A stretch of 51,001 bases of DNA, from contig NZ_WEIO01000015.1 in the NCBI RefSeq assembly GCF_009183655.1, positions 1 through 51,001 on the forward strand, in the 5' to 3' direction. The notes below the pieces were generated by a model that searched no databases, was not told the DNA's origin, and saw only the letters and a program-made list of their open reading frames with translations. The position numbers were made by a program, and so were the translations under genes. This DNA is from Bacillus aerolatus. Lineage in GTDB: Bacteria; Bacillota; Bacilli; Bacillales; Domibacillaceae. Shown here piece by piece: positions 1-10,533 of this stretch. The number at the start of each line of letters is the position of its first letter. Position 1 is the first letter of the stretch.

Positions 1-118
1 CTCACCCGTCCGCCGCTAACTTGAACTGGAGCAAGCTCCAGTTCAAGTCCGCTCGACTTGCATGTATTAGGCACGCCGCCAGCGTTCGTCCTGAGCCAGG
101 ATCAAACTCTCCAAAAAG
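1..118 (-). rRNA. 16S ribosomal RNA, 5' end (partial)
   Basis: Read on the minus strand, the sequence starts near position 118 with the conserved 16S opening GAGTTTGATCCTGGCTCAG and runs through CGAACGCTGGCGGCGTGCC to the edge of the window. The V1 helix is an almost perfect palindrome at about positions 22-48. Only the first 118 bases or so are present. This is the first gene of the next rRNA operon, which in B. subtilis also follows lysS. The exact 5' end is uncertain by a few bases. Confidence 0.97.
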
Positions 119-225
119 ATGTTTGACTTGCTCATGTTTTAAAAATAAGAATTAACTTACTGGCATGTATTTTGTTCAGTTTTCAAAGATCAATTGTTTC
201 TCAGTCGTTTTTTTGCGACCTATTT

Positions 226-254
226 AATATAACAAATCTCACTCTCGGTGTCAA
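226..254 (-). promoter_or_regulatory. rRNA operon proximal promoter (sigma-A)
   Basis: On the minus strand, -35 TTGACA (249-254) and -10 TATATT (226-231) are separated by exactly 17 bp. The promoter lies about 110 bp upstream of the 16S 5' end. The leader between them holds the GATCTTTGAAAACTGAACAA stretch near 170-190, typical of Bacillus rRNA leaders and resembling the boxA antitermination region. Confidence 0.85.
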
Positions 255-309
255 CAACTTTTTAAATTCTTTTTTGATAATTTAATGTCCGTTGTTAGCA
301 ACGAATATA

Positions 310-338
310 AATATACCATCTCTTCTTCTTGTGCGCAA
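310..338 (-). promoter_or_regulatory. possible distal rRNA promoter (sigma-A)
   Basis: On the minus strand, TTGCGC (333-338) and TATATT (310-315) are 17 bp apart, upstream of the stronger promoter at 226-254. Tandem promoters are usual for Bacillus rRNA operons. The -35 is poor, so this is tentative. Apart from these two promoters, the leader and the lysS terminator, I see no gene between 119 and 452. Confidence 0.45.
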
Positions 339-409
339 GATCTTTTTCTAAATTAATTCTGCTAATTCATAAAATCATTAATTTCAAATTTTCTGTGTTT
401 GTTTTCCGT

Positions 410-446
410 TATAAAAACAGCAAAGGACCGCCCGAGGCGATCCTTA
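410..446 (-). terminator. intrinsic terminator after lysS
   Basis: A 10-bp stem (423-432 with 436-445, one G-T pair) closes a CGA loop and is followed on the minus strand by TGCTGTTTTTAT. It sits just beyond the lysS stop codon and separates lysS from the rRNA promoters. Confidence 0.85.
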
Positions 447-452
447 TCAAAG

Positions 453-1976
<1,524 letters not shown>

Positions 1977-2975
1977 TTATCCGGCCTGGACAGCCGCTTC
2001 TTTTTCTTCCACTTCCTGAACAAAGTTGGACAGCAAGTTGACTAGTTCTTCTCTAGTATCGCATAAATTGATGTCTTTGCGTACACGGGCGTTGCCGCGA
2101 ATGCCCTTTAAATACCAAGCAGCATGCTTTCTCATCTCGCGCACGGCAATATTTTCGTTTTTCAAAGCAATTAAGCGATCAAGGTGCAATAAACAAACAT
2201 CTATTTTTTCACGTGCTGTAGGCTCTTCCATCAATTCACCTGTTTCCAGATAGTGCACTGTGCGATAAATCATCCAAGGGTTTCCGAGAGCAGCGCGGCC
2301 AATCATGACTCCATCCACTCCTGTTTCCTCGAGCATCCGCTTAGCATCCTGCGGAGTTTGTACGTCTCCATTGCCGATGACCGGGATATTGACTGATTGC
2401 TTCACTTCTTTAATAATGTCCCAGTTGGCATGGCCCTCATACATTTGTACACGAGTCCGGCCGTGAAGAGCGACTGCCTGCCCGCCTGCTCTTTCTACCG
2501 CACGAGCATTTTCTACAGCATAAATATGGTCTTCGTCCCAGCCCATGCGCATTTTTACTGTAACTGGTTTATCGACTGCCTCTGTAACAGCGGACACCAT
2601 TTCATAGATTTTATTCGGATCGAGCAGCCATTTCGCTCCCGCATCACATTTCGTAATCTTCGGCACCGGGCAGCCCATATTGATATCAATAATATCGGCA
2701 TTTGTGTTTTTGTCCACGAAGCTTGCCGCTTGTACTAAAGATTCTCTTTTGCCTCCAAAAATCTGCAGACTGAGCGGGTTTTCTCTTTCATCAATATAGA
2801 GCATGTCCATCGTTTTTTCGTTTTGAAAAACAATTCCTTTGTCACTGACCATTTCAGCGCAAACGAGGCCGGCACCAAATTCTTTTACCGTCAGACGAAA
2901 TGCGGAGTTACAAATACCTGCCATTGGCGCCAGCACAACCCGGTTTTTCATTTCAATATTTCCGATCTTTAACAT
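1977..2975 (-). CDS. dusB: tRNA-dihydrouridine synthase B
   Basis: A flavin- and NADPH-dependent enzyme that reduces uridines in the D-loop of tRNA. The TIM-barrel opens with RVVLAPMAGICNSAFRL and carries the family motif DINMGCPVPKI with its catalytic cysteine at about residue 100; VIGNGDV and GVDGVMIGRAALGNP are the FMN phosphate-binding segments. Length is 332 residues, as in B. subtilis YacF. The start at 2975 is the second of two ATGs; AGGGG is six bases upstream of it and too close to the first. It starts about 2 bp after the yazB stop, so translation is probably coupled. Confidence 0.96.
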   Translation of the reverse strand: MLKIGNIEMKNRVVLAPMAGICNSAFRLTVKEFGAGLVCAEMVSDKGIVFQNEKTMDMLYIDERENPLSLQIFGGKRESLVQAASFVDKNTNADIIDINMGCPVPKITKCDAGAKWLLDPNKIYEMVSAVTEAVDKPVTVKMRMGWDEDHIYAVENARAVERAGGQAVALHGRTRVQMYEGHANWDIIKEVKQSVNIPVIGNGDVQTPQDAKRMLEETGVDGVMIGRAALGNPWMIYRTVHYLETGELMEEPTAREKIDVCLLHLDRLIALKNENIAVREMRKHAAWYLKGIRGNARVRKDINLCDTREELVNLLSNFVQEVEEKEAAVQAG

Positions 2976-2977
2976 AT

Positions 2978-3202
2978 TCATCCCCTTTCTATTTTTTTAT
3001 CCGGCGGACGCAGTTCATCAGTTGATATGTGCAAGGCTTCTGATATGTCTTTCAGCAAGTCATCAGTTAATGCACGACTGCCTCTTTCAACTTCACCGAG
3101 CACAGAAACGGATATTCCCAGCTGATGAGCAAGTCCTTCCTGGGTAAAGCCTTTCAATTTCCTGAAAGCCCGGATTCGTCTTCCCCATTGATCTGTTTCC
3201 AC
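2978..3202 (-). CDS. yazB: small XRE-family helix-turn-helix protein YazB
   Basis: A 74-residue protein that is almost entirely one Cro/C1-type helix-turn-helix (about residues 8-62: IRAFRKLKGFTQEGLAHQL, then SVSVLGEVERGSRALTDD). The targets of YazB are unknown, so I infer only DNA binding. It starts at a GTG with AAAGGTG seven bases upstream. Its first 49 bases overlap the end of folK in another frame, an arrangement also found in B. subtilis; dusB follows at once. The overlap suggests co-translation with folK. Confidence 0.88.
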   Translation of the reverse strand: METDQWGRRIRAFRKLKGFTQEGLAHQLGISVSVLGEVERGSRALTDDLLKDISEALHISTDELRPPDKKIERG

Positions 3203-3681
3203 AGGCGGACACCTTTCCTTTCTTGAACACTTGAAAGTGCGTCTTCAAGCGGTATATCAGTCCCTGGAAAGCAAATAGTTGAATCTATCTCTACTAAAGG
3301 TATAAGCACAAAAGCACGTTCGCACATTCTTGGATGTGGAACAATAAGTTTCTCTGATTTAATATTGTCTTGATTATACAATAAAATGTCAAGGTCTATT
3401 ATTCTTGGGCCCCATTTGAATTCCCTTATCCGGCCAAGCTGCTGTTCGATGGACAGACACAACTCAAGCAGCGCTTCCGCTGATAGAGAGGTGGCCAGTT
3501 GAACAGCCATGTTTAAAAAAGCAGCTTGATCTGTATAGCCGACAGGGTCCGTTTCATAAATGGAAGAAAGCTTTTCTATTTTAATTTCCTCATGTGAGCG
3601 AAGCGAGCGGAGCGCTAGTTGTAAGTTCGCATCCCTATCTTCTATATTCGTACCGAGTGATAAAAAAGCTTTATTATTCAT
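3154..3681 (-). CDS. folK: 2-amino-4-hydroxy-6-hydroxymethyldihydropteridine pyrophosphokinase
   Basis: Transfers pyrophosphate from ATP to 6-hydroxymethyl-dihydropterin, the step before dihydropteroate synthesis. The 175-residue protein has the HPPK pattern: LSLGTNIEDR near the N terminus, YETDPVGYTDQ and FLNMAV, then the RIIDLDILLY signature that binds magnesium and ATP, and HPRMCERAFVL. It overlaps folB by 8 bp upstream and yazB by 49 bp downstream, inside the folP-folB-folK run. The C-terminal 20 residues or so are poorly conserved. Confidence 0.96.
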   Translation of the reverse strand: MNNKAFLSLGTNIEDRDANLQLALRSLRSHEEIKIEKLSSIYETDPVGYTDQAAFLNMAVQLATSLSAEALLELCLSIEQQLGRIREFKWGPRIIDLDILLYNQDNIKSEKLIVPHPRMCERAFVLIPLVEIDSTICFPGTDIPLEDALSSVQERKGVRLWKQINGEDESGLSGN

Positions 3682-4045
3682 CTTCTGTCCTTCTCCTCGT
3701 TATTTCGACAGCCACATGATCGTAATGACCGGGAATCGGGGGATTCGGCTTGATTACTTTTATTGTACAAGCCAATACTGCAGGGAACTTTTTTAAAAGC
3801 GCAGAGGAAATGTGTTCAGCAATTGATTCGATTAGCTTGAACGTCTTATGCTCTGCAAATTCTTTGCATACTTGATAAACTTCCCCATAGTTAACCGAAT
3901 CCTCCAAGTTGTCTGACTCTCCTGCTTTTTTTAAGGAAACTTCCAGCACAGCATCTATCCGGAATCGCTGGCCAAGTTGGTTTTCTTCTGGAAAAACACC
4001 GTGGTACCCGTAAAACTCCATGCCCGTTACATAGATTTTATCCAT
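3674..4045 (-). CDS. folB: dihydroneopterin aldolase
   Basis: Cleaves 7,8-dihydroneopterin to 6-hydroxymethyl-dihydropterin and glycolaldehyde, feeding FolK. The 123-residue chain shows the family features: GMEFYGYHGVFPEE at the N terminus (with the active-site region after YHG), SVNYGEVYQ in the middle and a lysine-proline stretch (KVIKPNPPIPGHYD) near the end. It starts four bases after folP, with GGGTG as ribosome-binding site, and overlaps folK by 8 bp. Confidence 0.96.
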   Translation of the reverse strand: MDKIYVTGMEFYGYHGVFPEENQLGQRFRIDAVLEVSLKKAGESDNLEDSVNYGEVYQVCKEFAEHKTFKLIESIAEHISSALLKKFPAVLACTIKVIKPNPPIPGHYDHVAVEITRRRTEDE

Positions 4046-4049
4046 CGTT

Positions 4050-4865
4050 TCACCCTTTTCCTATTAAGGCATCCATCATTTTAGCCATCCGGCTGATTGG
4101 TTTAACATCATGGACACGGAGAATATGACAGCCTCTTTCAATACCGAAACAGCAGACAGCTCCTGTCCCTTCCATTCTTTCTTCCACCGGCAAATTGAGT
4201 ACATGGCCGACGATTCTTTTTCTGGAAGCACCTAGCAGTACCGGGAATCCGAGAGCAGCTACTTTGTCTAAATGTTGCAGCATTAGTAAGTGCTGCTCCA
4301 TATCTTTCGCAAAGCCGATCCCTGGGTCAAGAATAATTTGCTTTTCAGGCACGCCCGCTTTTATAGCAATATCAATGCTTTCATACAAATCGATCAATAC
4401 ATCGCGGATGAAAGATTCATAATTCATGTTATCTCTATTATGCATTAAAATGATCGGGACTTTTTTCTCGGCAGCCACTGCTGCGATTTCGGGATCTTTC
4501 TTTGCTCCCCAAATATCGTTAATAATGTGGGCTCCAGCTTCAACAGATTGCCGCGCTGTTTCAGCTTTATACGTGTCGATCGAAATAGGAACAGTTGTAT
4601 GTGCAGCCACTGCTTGAATCACGGGCAGTACCCGTTCCAGCTCTTTTTCCAGCGGGATGGCAGAATAACCGGGGCGCGTTGATTCACCGCCGATATCAAT
4701 AATGTCGGCTCCCGCCTCAATCATCTTTTGCGCATGATCAATAGCTGTACCTGTTTCATCAAATTGTCCGCCGTCGGAAAAAGAATCCGGCGTTGTATTT
4801 AGAATACCCATAATATATGTCTTTTTCGTAAAATCCAGATTGTATGGTCCTGCTGAAACGTTCAT
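4050..4865 (-). CDS. folP: dihydropteroate synthase
   Basis: Condenses p-aminobenzoate with hydroxymethyl-dihydropterin pyrophosphate; this is the sulfonamide target. Signature segments are IMGILNTTPDSFSDGG near residue 20, IDIGGESTRPG, ISIDTYKA, INDIWG, LDPGIGFAKD and GASRKR, which places all pterin and phosphate loops. The chosen ATG at 4865 gives 271 residues and has GGAAGGAG upstream; an in-frame start 24 bp earlier lies before that site. In B. subtilis this gene follows pabB-pabA-pabC; here it is the first gene after the cysK terminator, and no pab gene is present in the window. Confidence 0.97.
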   Translation of the reverse strand: MNVSAGPYNLDFTKKTYIMGILNTTPDSFSDGGQFDETGTAIDHAQKMIEAGADIIDIGGESTRPGYSAIPLEKELERVLPVIQAVAAHTTVPISIDTYKAETARQSVEAGAHIINDIWGAKKDPEIAAVAAEKKVPIILMHNRDNMNYESFIRDVLIDLYESIDIAIKAGVPEKQIILDPGIGFAKDMEQHLLMLQHLDKVAALGFPVLLGASRKRIVGHVLNLPVEERMEGTGAVCCFGIERGCHILRVHDVKPISRMAKMMDALIGKG

Positions 4866-4922
4866 GGTTCTACTCCTTCCACCTTTCATTCTTTTCTATT
4901 TTAACATGACTGAACCGCGCAA

Positions 4923-4961
4923 AAATAAAAAAACAGGCTGATTTTCTCAGCCTGTTTTTTC
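4923..4961. terminator. bidirectional intrinsic terminator after cysK
   Basis: A long hairpin with ACAGGCTGA pairing TCAGCCTGT, flanked by A-runs on the left and T-runs on the right. It ends cysK transcription on the minus strand and separates cysK from the folate genes. Confidence 0.9.
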
Positions 4962-4968
4962 AACTGTT

Positions 4969-5895
4969 TCATTCTCCATCAAAATCGTAAAGTGGAGTAC
5001 TTAAATAACGCTCCCCATTACTAGGGATGATCGCCAGTACTTTCTTTCCTTTTCCGAGCTTTTCGGCTACTTGCAATGCAGCAGAGATCGCTGCTCCGGA
5101 AGAAATTCCGCCTAAAATTCCTTCTTCACGCGCAGCTTTGCGTGCCGTTTCAAACGCGTCTTCGTTTTCAATCGTAATGACTTCATCGTATATTTTCGTA
5201 TCCAATACTTTCGGAACAAAGCCTGCTCCGATTCCTTGAATTTTATGAGGGCCTGGTTTCCCGCCGGAAAGAACAGGGGAATCTTTCGGCTCTACTGCAT
5301 AAATTTTAATGTCAGGAAACTTTTGCTTCAACACTTCGCCGGCTCCCGTGATCGTACCGCCAGTACCAATGCCGGAAATAAACGCATCGAGCTGGTCCAT
5401 CTGCTCAGCAATTTCTTTTCCCGTTGTTTTCCGATGAATTTCCGGGTTCGCTTCATTTTCAAATTGTTGCGGCATAAAGTAGCCATTTTCTTCAGCAAGT
5501 TCTTTTGCCTTACGAATCGCTCCGTTCATTCCTTCAGGGCCCGGCGTCAATACAAGTTCTGCCCCATAAGCACGAAGCAAATTGCGGCGTTCCATACTCA
5601 TCGTTTCCGGCATAACAAGAATCGCCCGATAACCTTTTGCTGCTGCTATCATTGCCAGGCCAATCCCTGTGTTGCCGCTTGTCGGTTCAATGATTGTACC
5701 GCCTTTTGAAAGACCGCCTTGTTCCTCTGCTGCTTGGATCATCGCCAGCGCAATTCTGTCTTTTACACTGCTTCCTGGATTCATATATTCAAGTTTCAAA
5801 TATACATCCGCACTATTCTCATTCACTAAGTTATTTAATTTTACTATCGGAGTCTGGCCGACTAGTTCAGCCACTGAATTTGCCACACGTACCAT
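4969..5895 (-). CDS. cysK: cysteine synthase A (O-acetylserine sulfhydrylase)
   Basis: Makes cysteine from O-acetylserine and sulfide using pyridoxal phosphate. The 308-residue protein has the PLP lysine in PGSSVKDR (Lys45), the substrate loop PTSGNTG, the phosphate-binding GIGTGGT and the C-terminal GGISSGA and [14 protein letters not shown]. It is very close to B. subtilis CysK. I chose ATG at 5895, five bases after GAGGTGG. It is monocistronic here: a terminator follows, and its own promoter with an inverted-repeat operator lies upstream. In B. subtilis CysK also helps control CymR; whether it does so here is inference. Confidence 0.97.
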   Translation of the reverse strand: MVRVANSVAELVGQTPIVKLNNLVNENSADVYLKLEYMNPGSSVKDRIALAMIQAAEEQGGLSKGGTIIEPTSGNTGIGLAMIAAAKGYRAILVMPETMSMERRNLLRAYGAELVLTPGPEGMNGAIRKAKELAEENGYFMPQQFENEANPEIHRKTTGKEIAEQMDQLDAFISGIGTGGTITGAGEVLKQKFPDIKIYAVEPKDSPVLSGGKPGPHKIQGIGAGFVPKVLDTKIYDEVITIENEDAFETARKAAREEGILGGISSGAAISAALQVAEKLGKGKKVLAIIPSNGERYLSTPLYDFDGE

Positions 5896-5922
5896 TTCAT
5901 CCACCTCAATACCGAGTATTTT

Positions 5923-5965
5923 TATTGGTTATATAGAATTTACCAATATTCCTGTGAAAAGTCAA
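5923..5965 (-). promoter_or_regulatory. cysK promoter with inverted-repeat operator
   Basis: A sigma-A promoter on the minus strand: TTGACT (5960-5965), 17 bp, TAAATT (5937-5942). Overlapping the -10 and extending downstream is a perfect inverted repeat TATTGGT / ACCAATA (5942-5948 and 5923-5929, 12 bp apart), preceded by GGAATATTGG. The position fits a repressor site. CymR controls cysK in B. subtilis and binds similar AT-rich GGAATA/TTGG sequences, so CymR is the likely regulator, by inference. Confidence 0.7.
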
Positions 5966-5995
5966 TTGTTTTACTTCTTAATATACGGTTAAATT

Positions 5996-6036
5996 GCAAA
6001 AAAACCTGCAAAATATTTGAAGTTTGCAGGTTTTCT
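5996..6036 (-). terminator. intrinsic terminator after hslO
   Basis: On the minus strand, AAACCTGCAAA pairs with a TTTTGCAGGTTT arm across a short AT loop, followed by a T-run. It lies just past the hslO stop, so coaX and hslO end here and cysK is separate. Confidence 0.85.
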
Positions 6037-6041
6037 CTCTA

Positions 6042-6932
6042 TTAATTTAATGAAGAATTAGCTTCTTCTTTCATTTGTTCAAGCTCATCTTTTGTAAAAA
6101 CATATTTTTCGTTGCAAAAATGGCATTGGGCTTCTGCCTGTCCATCTTCATCAATCATCGCTTGTATCTCTTCTTTGCCAAGACCAATTAACGCGTCCCC
6201 GAACCGTTCTTTTGAACATGTACATTCAAAGCTGACTGGCATCGTTTCAAGAATCTTTACATTTTCTTTTCCTAAAATATAAAAAAGAATTTCTTCCGGA
6301 GTCATCCCTTTTTCAATCAGCTTGGAGATAGGAGTCATGTTCGTAATTTTTTCTTCAATAAGAGAAATGACTTCTTCTTCCGCTCCCGGCATGATTTGAA
6401 TAATAAAACCTCCTGCCGCTAAAATCGAGTTGTCGGGATTAACGAGCACACCGACACCGACAGAAGATGGCAACTGTTCCGAAGCAGCAAAATAATACGT
6501 AAAGTCATCTCCGATTTCTCCAGAAACAATCGGCGTCTGGCCGCTGAAATGTTCACGAAGTCCGACGTCTTTTACAACTGTAAGCATCCCTTCTGTTCCG
6601 ACCGCCCGCCGGACGTCAAGTTTGCCTTGTTCATTTAAATCAAAATGAGTTTGCGGATTTGTGACGTATCCCCGCACTTCTCCTTTTGAATTGGCATCTA
6701 CAAGAATGACTCCGACCGGTCCGCCGCCTTCCAACTTAATGGTGATCTTTTCTTCACCTTTCATCATCGCGCCCATCATAACACCAGCTGTCATCGTCCG
6801 GCCAAGTGCAGCAGAGGCTGTCGGCCACGTATAATGTTTTCTTTGGGCTTCATTCACTGTTTGCGTTGTGTCCGATGCATACGCACGAACTTGACCATCA
6901 AAAGCTAATGCCTTTACTAGATAATCCTTCAT
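6042..6932 (-). CDS. hslO: redox-regulated chaperone Hsp33
   Basis: A cytoplasmic holdase activated by oxidation, protecting proteins from aggregation under oxidative and heat stress. The 296-residue chain carries the N-terminal Hsp33 core ([29 protein letters not shown]) and the C-terminal redox switch: CTC at about residue 237 and CHFC near 270, the four zinc-binding cysteines. AAAGGAG precedes the ATG. It lies 18 bp after coaX and ends at a terminator. The yacD gene found next to it in B. subtilis is missing; cysK comes next. Confidence 0.97.
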   Translation of the reverse strand: MKDYLVKALAFDGQVRAYASDTTQTVNEAQRKHYTWPTASAALGRTMTAGVMMGAMMKGEEKITIKLEGGGPVGVILVDANSKGEVRGYVTNPQTHFDLNEQGKLDVRRAVGTEGMLTVVKDVGLREHFSGQTPIVSGEIGDDFTYYFAASEQLPSSVGVGVLVNPDNSILAAGGFIIQIMPGAEEEVISLIEEKITNMTPISKLIEKGMTPEEILFYILGKENVKILETMPVSFECTCSKERFGDALIGLGKEEIQAMIDEDGQAEAQCHFCNEKYVFTKDELEQMKEEANSSLN

Positions 6933-6950
6933 GGAAAAGCTCCTTTCTTA

Positions 6951-7715
6951 TCAAAGGTTGCGTTTATAAATAAGGCATAAGCCTTTAAGTGTTAGAAATG
7001 GATCAACTATATCAATAACTTGGGATTCTTTTCCGATTAACGGTGCAAGCCCCCCTGTTGCAATCACGGTCGGCTGTTTTTGGCTGTGTTCCTTCATCCG
7101 GTTAACAATCCCTTCCACTTGACCGACGTATCCATATAAAATACCGGCCTGCATCGCGGACACCGTATTTTTACCAACAATATGATCAGGCCTGATGATT
7201 TCAATGCGGGGGAGCTTCGCTGCTCTTGAATAAAGGGCTTCCGTAGAAATTGTGATTCCCGGAGCAATTGCACCACCCATGTAATGACCGTCTTCATCAA
7301 TGTAGCAATAGGTAGTAGCTGTCCCAAAGTCTACAATAATCAGCGGGCTGCCGTATTCGTGAATACCGGCAACTGCGTTGACAATACGGTCTGCTCCCAC
7401 TTCGCGTGGGTTTTCATATTTAATATTTAATCCGGTTTTCATTCCCGGACCGACGATCATCGGTTTTACACGAAAATACTTTCGGCACATTTCCTCAAGC
7501 GAAAACATAATAGGCGGCACGACCGAAGAAATGATAATGCCCGTAATCTGGTCAAGAGAAATTCCAACGTGCTGAAAAAGATTTTTGACCATCATGCCAT
7601 ATTCATCTTCTGTTTTATTGCGGCTTGTTTCAATCCGCCAGTGAAATTTTAACTCATCCTCTTCATAAACGCCCAATACAGTATTTGTATTCCCTACATC
7701 CAACACAAATATCAA
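6951..7715 (-). CDS. coaX: type III pantothenate kinase
   Basis: Phosphorylates pantothenate, the first step to coenzyme A. The 254-residue product begins with the ASKHA phosphate motif [10 protein letters not shown] and contains [24 protein letters not shown] and GGAIAPGI, the type III signatures. I favour the TTG at 7715: the protein then begins like B. subtilis CoaX and GGTGA lies just upstream. The in-frame ATG 18 bp earlier (7733) has no visible ribosome-binding site. An alternative start is possible. It is followed closely by hslO. Confidence 0.95.
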   Translation of the reverse strand: MIFVLDVGNTNTVLGVYEEDELKFHWRIETSRNKTEDEYGMMVKNLFQHVGISLDQITGIIISSVVPPIMFSLEEMCRKYFRVKPMIVGPGMKTGLNIKYENPREVGADRIVNAVAGIHEYGSPLIIVDFGTATTYCYIDEDGHYMGGAIAPGITISTEALYSRAAKLPRIEIIRPDHIVGKNTVSAMQAGILYGYVGQVEGIVNRMKEHSQKQPTVIATGGLAPLIGKESQVIDIVDPFLTLKGLCLIYKRNL

Positions 7716-7820
7716 AGCTCTCACCACACTCATCTAAACTTTTTATTGCTGCCATTCATCATATCACATAAAAGCGGCAACATCATTATGACATGCTTCC
7801 CGAAAACAAGCATTTTTAAC

Positions 7821-7850
7821 GAAAAAAAACGCCGATTTTTATCGGCGTCT
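7821..7850 (-). terminator. intrinsic terminator after ftsH
   Basis: ACGCCGAT pairs with ATCGGCGT across a TTTT loop (7830-7849), with an eight-base T-run on the minus strand side. It lies just beyond the ftsH stop codon and separates ftsH from coaX. Confidence 0.9.
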
Positions 7851-7854
7851 CTCG

Positions 7855-9852
7855 TTAAGCTTTTGGATCATCTTCCTGATCAAGCCGCTCTGGTGCTTTT
7901 TCTTCTAAAGGAAGCTGAATTTCTTTCGTTTCAGAAATTTCTTCTTTCTTCTGAACATTGACTGTTACTTGCTCGTCTTTAGAGATTTTGATCTTTCCTG
8001 TCTCTTCATCTGATTCATATTTACGCTCAGGCAATGAGCCATGATCAGCGAGATGTTTAATTTGGGCAGCATCCAGTGTTTCAATGTCAAGAAGCGTGTT
8101 TGCGATCAACTCAAGCTTGTCGCGGTTTTCAGTTAAAATAACTTTCGCACGTTCATAACAACCCTTAATAATTTTTTGAATCTCAAGGTCGATTTCATAC
8201 GCAATCGCATCTGAATAGTTCTGTTCATTGTTAAAATCGCGTCCGAGGAAAACTTGGCCTCCGGAAGTTTGGCCGAACTGGAGCGGTCCAAGCTTATCGC
8301 TCATCCCGAACTCCGTCACCATCCGGCGGGCAATGCCTGTTGCGCGTTGGAAGTCGTTGTGAGCGCCAGTCGACACTTCACCGAAAATAATGTCTTCTGC
8401 TACACGCCCGCCAAGCAAGCCTGTGATTTTATCGAGCAGCTCCGGCTTCGTCATAAAGTAGCGGTCTTCTTTCGGCAGCATGACCGCATAACCGCCAGCC
8501 TGGCCACGTGGAACGATCGTAACTTTATGAACCATTTCTGCTTCATCAAGCACAAGACCAATCACTGTATGGCCCGCTTCATGGAAAGCGACAATTTTTC
8601 TTTCTTTTTGGGAAATGACGCGGCTTTTTTTAGCTGGACCGGCAATAACCCGGTCGGTTGCTTCATCAATATCACGCATATCAATTTTCTTCTTGTTACG
8701 ACGGGCAGCTACAAGCGCTGCTTCATTTAACAAGTTTTCAAGATCTGCACCTGAAAATCCAGGTGTTCTCATCGCAATCGCTTTTAAATCCACTGCTTCA
8801 TCAAGCGGTTTGTTGCGTGCATGAACATGCAACACTGCTTCACGCCCATTAACATCCGGGCGGTCAACCGTAATCTGGCGGTCAAAACGGCCTGGGCGCA
8901 ATAAAGCAGGATCTAAAATATCAGGACGGTTTGTAGCAGCGATAATAATAATTCCTTCATTGGCGCTGAATCCATCCATTTCAACTAAAAGCTGGTTCAA
9001 TGTTTGCTCACGCTCATCATGTCCACCACCGAGGCCAGCACCGCGCTGACGGCCAACGGCATCAATCTCATCAATAAAGATAATACACGGTGCGTTCTTT
9101 TTCGCATTTTCAAACAAATCACGTACACGGGAAGCACCGACACCGACGAACATCTCAACGAAGTCAGATCCGCTGATCGTAAAGAACGGAACGCCCGCTT
9201 CACCTGCTGCTGCTCGCGCAAGTAACGTTTTCCCGGTACCTGGAGGACCTACTAAAAGAACACCTTTAGGAATCCTTGCACCTAATTCAGAGAATTTGCG
9301 TGGGTCTTTTAAAAATTCAACGACTTCAACTAATTCCTGCTTCTCTTCATCTGCACCCGCCACATCTTTGAAGCGGACTTTTTTCTTTTCATCATTGTAC
9401 AAACGGGCTTTGCTTTTTCCGAAATTCATGACTCGGCTGCCCCCGCCCTGAGCTTGATTCAACAGGAAGAAGAACAGAAGGAAAATAATCAAGAACGGAA
9501 TAATCGTTGTGAAGAAAGATACCCAGCCGCTCGTTTCTTTGGCAGGAAGAATCTCTACTTTCGAACCTTTTGCTGCTTCGTCAATTCGGTTCAGCATGTT
9601 CTCGCTGTTCATCACGTAAGTAAGGAAAAACTCTCCTTCTTTTGCACCCTTGAGCTGACCGCGAATCTCATAAACTCCTCTTTCAGGCTGCAGTGAAAAT
9701 GTATCCACCTGATCTTTTTCCAGATGGGAAACAAATTCGTTGTACGTTATATTCTTATTTGGTTCATTATTGTTGTTAAAATAACTGACAACTCCAATAA
9801 TGACGAGAAAAACTAATAAATAAAATATGGTATATCGAAAAATCCGGCTCAT
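7855..9852 (-). CDS. ftsH: ATP-dependent zinc metalloprotease FtsH
   Basis: A membrane-anchored AAA+ protease for membrane-protein quality control; in B. subtilis it is also needed for sporulation. The 665 residues show: membrane segment 1 (residues 8-25), an extracytoplasmic loop, membrane segment 2 (112-131), Walker A GPPGTGKT (202-209), Walker B IIFIDEID (about 257), the second region of homology with RPGRFDRQ, and the zinc site HEAGH (424-428). The acidic tail after residue 600 is low complexity. GGAGGAGG precedes the ATG. It follows hpt by 114 bp and has its own candidate promoter and a terminator. Confidence 0.98.
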   Translation of the reverse strand: MSRIFRYTIFYLLVFLVIIGVVSYFNNNNEPNKNITYNEFVSHLEKDQVDTFSLQPERGVYEIRGQLKGAKEGEFFLTYVMNSENMLNRIDEAAKGSKVEILPAKETSGWVSFFTTIIPFLIIFLLFFFLLNQAQGGGSRVMNFGKSKARLYNDEKKKVRFKDVAGADEEKQELVEVVEFLKDPRKFSELGARIPKGVLLVGPPGTGKTLLARAAAGEAGVPFFTISGSDFVEMFVGVGASRVRDLFENAKKNAPCIIFIDEIDAVGRQRGAGLGGGHDEREQTLNQLLVEMDGFSANEGIIIIAATNRPDILDPALLRPGRFDRQITVDRPDVNGREAVLHVHARNKPLDEAVDLKAIAMRTPGFSGADLENLLNEAALVAARRNKKKIDMRDIDEATDRVIAGPAKKSRVISQKERKIVAFHEAGHTVIGLVLDEAEMVHKVTIVPRGQAGGYAVMLPKEDRYFMTKPELLDKITGLLGGRVAEDIIFGEVSTGAHNDFQRATGIARRMVTEFGMSDKLGPLQFGQTSGGQVFLGRDFNNEQNYSDAIAYEIDLEIQKIIKGCYERAKVILTENRDKLELIANTLLDIETLDAAQIKHLADHGSLPERKYESDEETGKIKISKDEQVTVNVQKKEEISETKEIQLPLEEKAPERLDQEDDPKA

Positions 9853-9888
9853 CCCTTACCTCCTCCCACGGTAAAAATACTGTATTCA

Positions 9889-9918
9889 ATACTATCATAG
9901 AAAATCTTGGTATTACAA
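9889..9918 (-). promoter_or_regulatory. candidate ftsH promoter (sigma-A)
   Basis: In the 114-bp gap between hpt and ftsH the minus strand has TTGTAA (9913-9918) and TAGTAT (9889-9894), 18 bp apart. The match is moderate; ftsH may also be read from upstream. Confidence 0.4.
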
Positions 9919-9966
9919 CTATTTGACATGCGGTTCGGCCTATTCATATATACTGCTCAACCTTTC

Positions 9967-10521
9967 TTATTCCTTGTCCGCTTCCGCATATATTTCAGGC
10001 TTCAGTATGCCTATATAAGGAAGGTTCCGGTATTTCTCGGCAAAGTCGAGTCCGTAACCTACAACGAAAGCGTCCGGCACATTGAATCCGACAATATCAG
10101 CTTTGATTTTTGCCTTTCTGCCGGTCGGTTTATCCAAGAGAGTGACGATTTTAATCGATTTCGCTTTTCTGTATCGGAAAAGCTCGACGAGATAGCTTAG
10201 CGTCAGCCCGCTGTCAATAATGTCTTCAATAATTAATATATCTCTTCCTTCAACCGACGTATCAAGGTCCTTCACAATCTTTACTTCTCCTGAAGAAGTA
10301 GTGGAGCGGCCATAGCTTGAAACATCCATGAAGTCCATTTCTAAATAAGTGTCCACACGCTTCAGCAAATCAGACATGAAAGGCATAGCTCCTTTCAGCA
10401 CTCCAATAACAAGGGGGAATTTATCTTTGTACTCTTCTGTAAGCTCAAAGCCGAGCCCTTTAATTTTCTCTTGAATTTCTTCTTCTGTAATCAGCACTTT
10501 CTCGATATCCTGATTTAACAA
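9967..10521 (-). CDS. hpt: hypoxanthine phosphoribosyltransferase
   Basis: Salvages hypoxanthine (and guanine) to IMP and GMP using PRPP. The 184-residue protein has the PRPP-binding signature [17 protein letters not shown] near residue 100, preceded by the flexible loop segment [11 protein letters not shown], and ends in [16 protein letters not shown], which binds the purine. It starts at a TTG eight bases after a perfect AGGAGG. It lies 12 bp after tilS; in B. subtilis TilS and HprT interact and jointly activate ftsH, and the same neighbourhood is kept here. Confidence 0.97.
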   Translation of the reverse strand: MLNQDIEKVLITEEEIQEKIKGLGFELTEEYKDKFPLVIGVLKGAMPFMSDLLKRVDTYLEMDFMDVSSYGRSTTSSGEVKIVKDLDTSVEGRDILIIEDIIDSGLTLSYLVELFRYRKAKSIKIVTLLDKPTGRKAKIKADIVGFNVPDAFVVGYGLDFAEKYRNLPYIGILKPEIYAEADKE

Positions 10522-10533
10522 TTTGTTAGCCTC

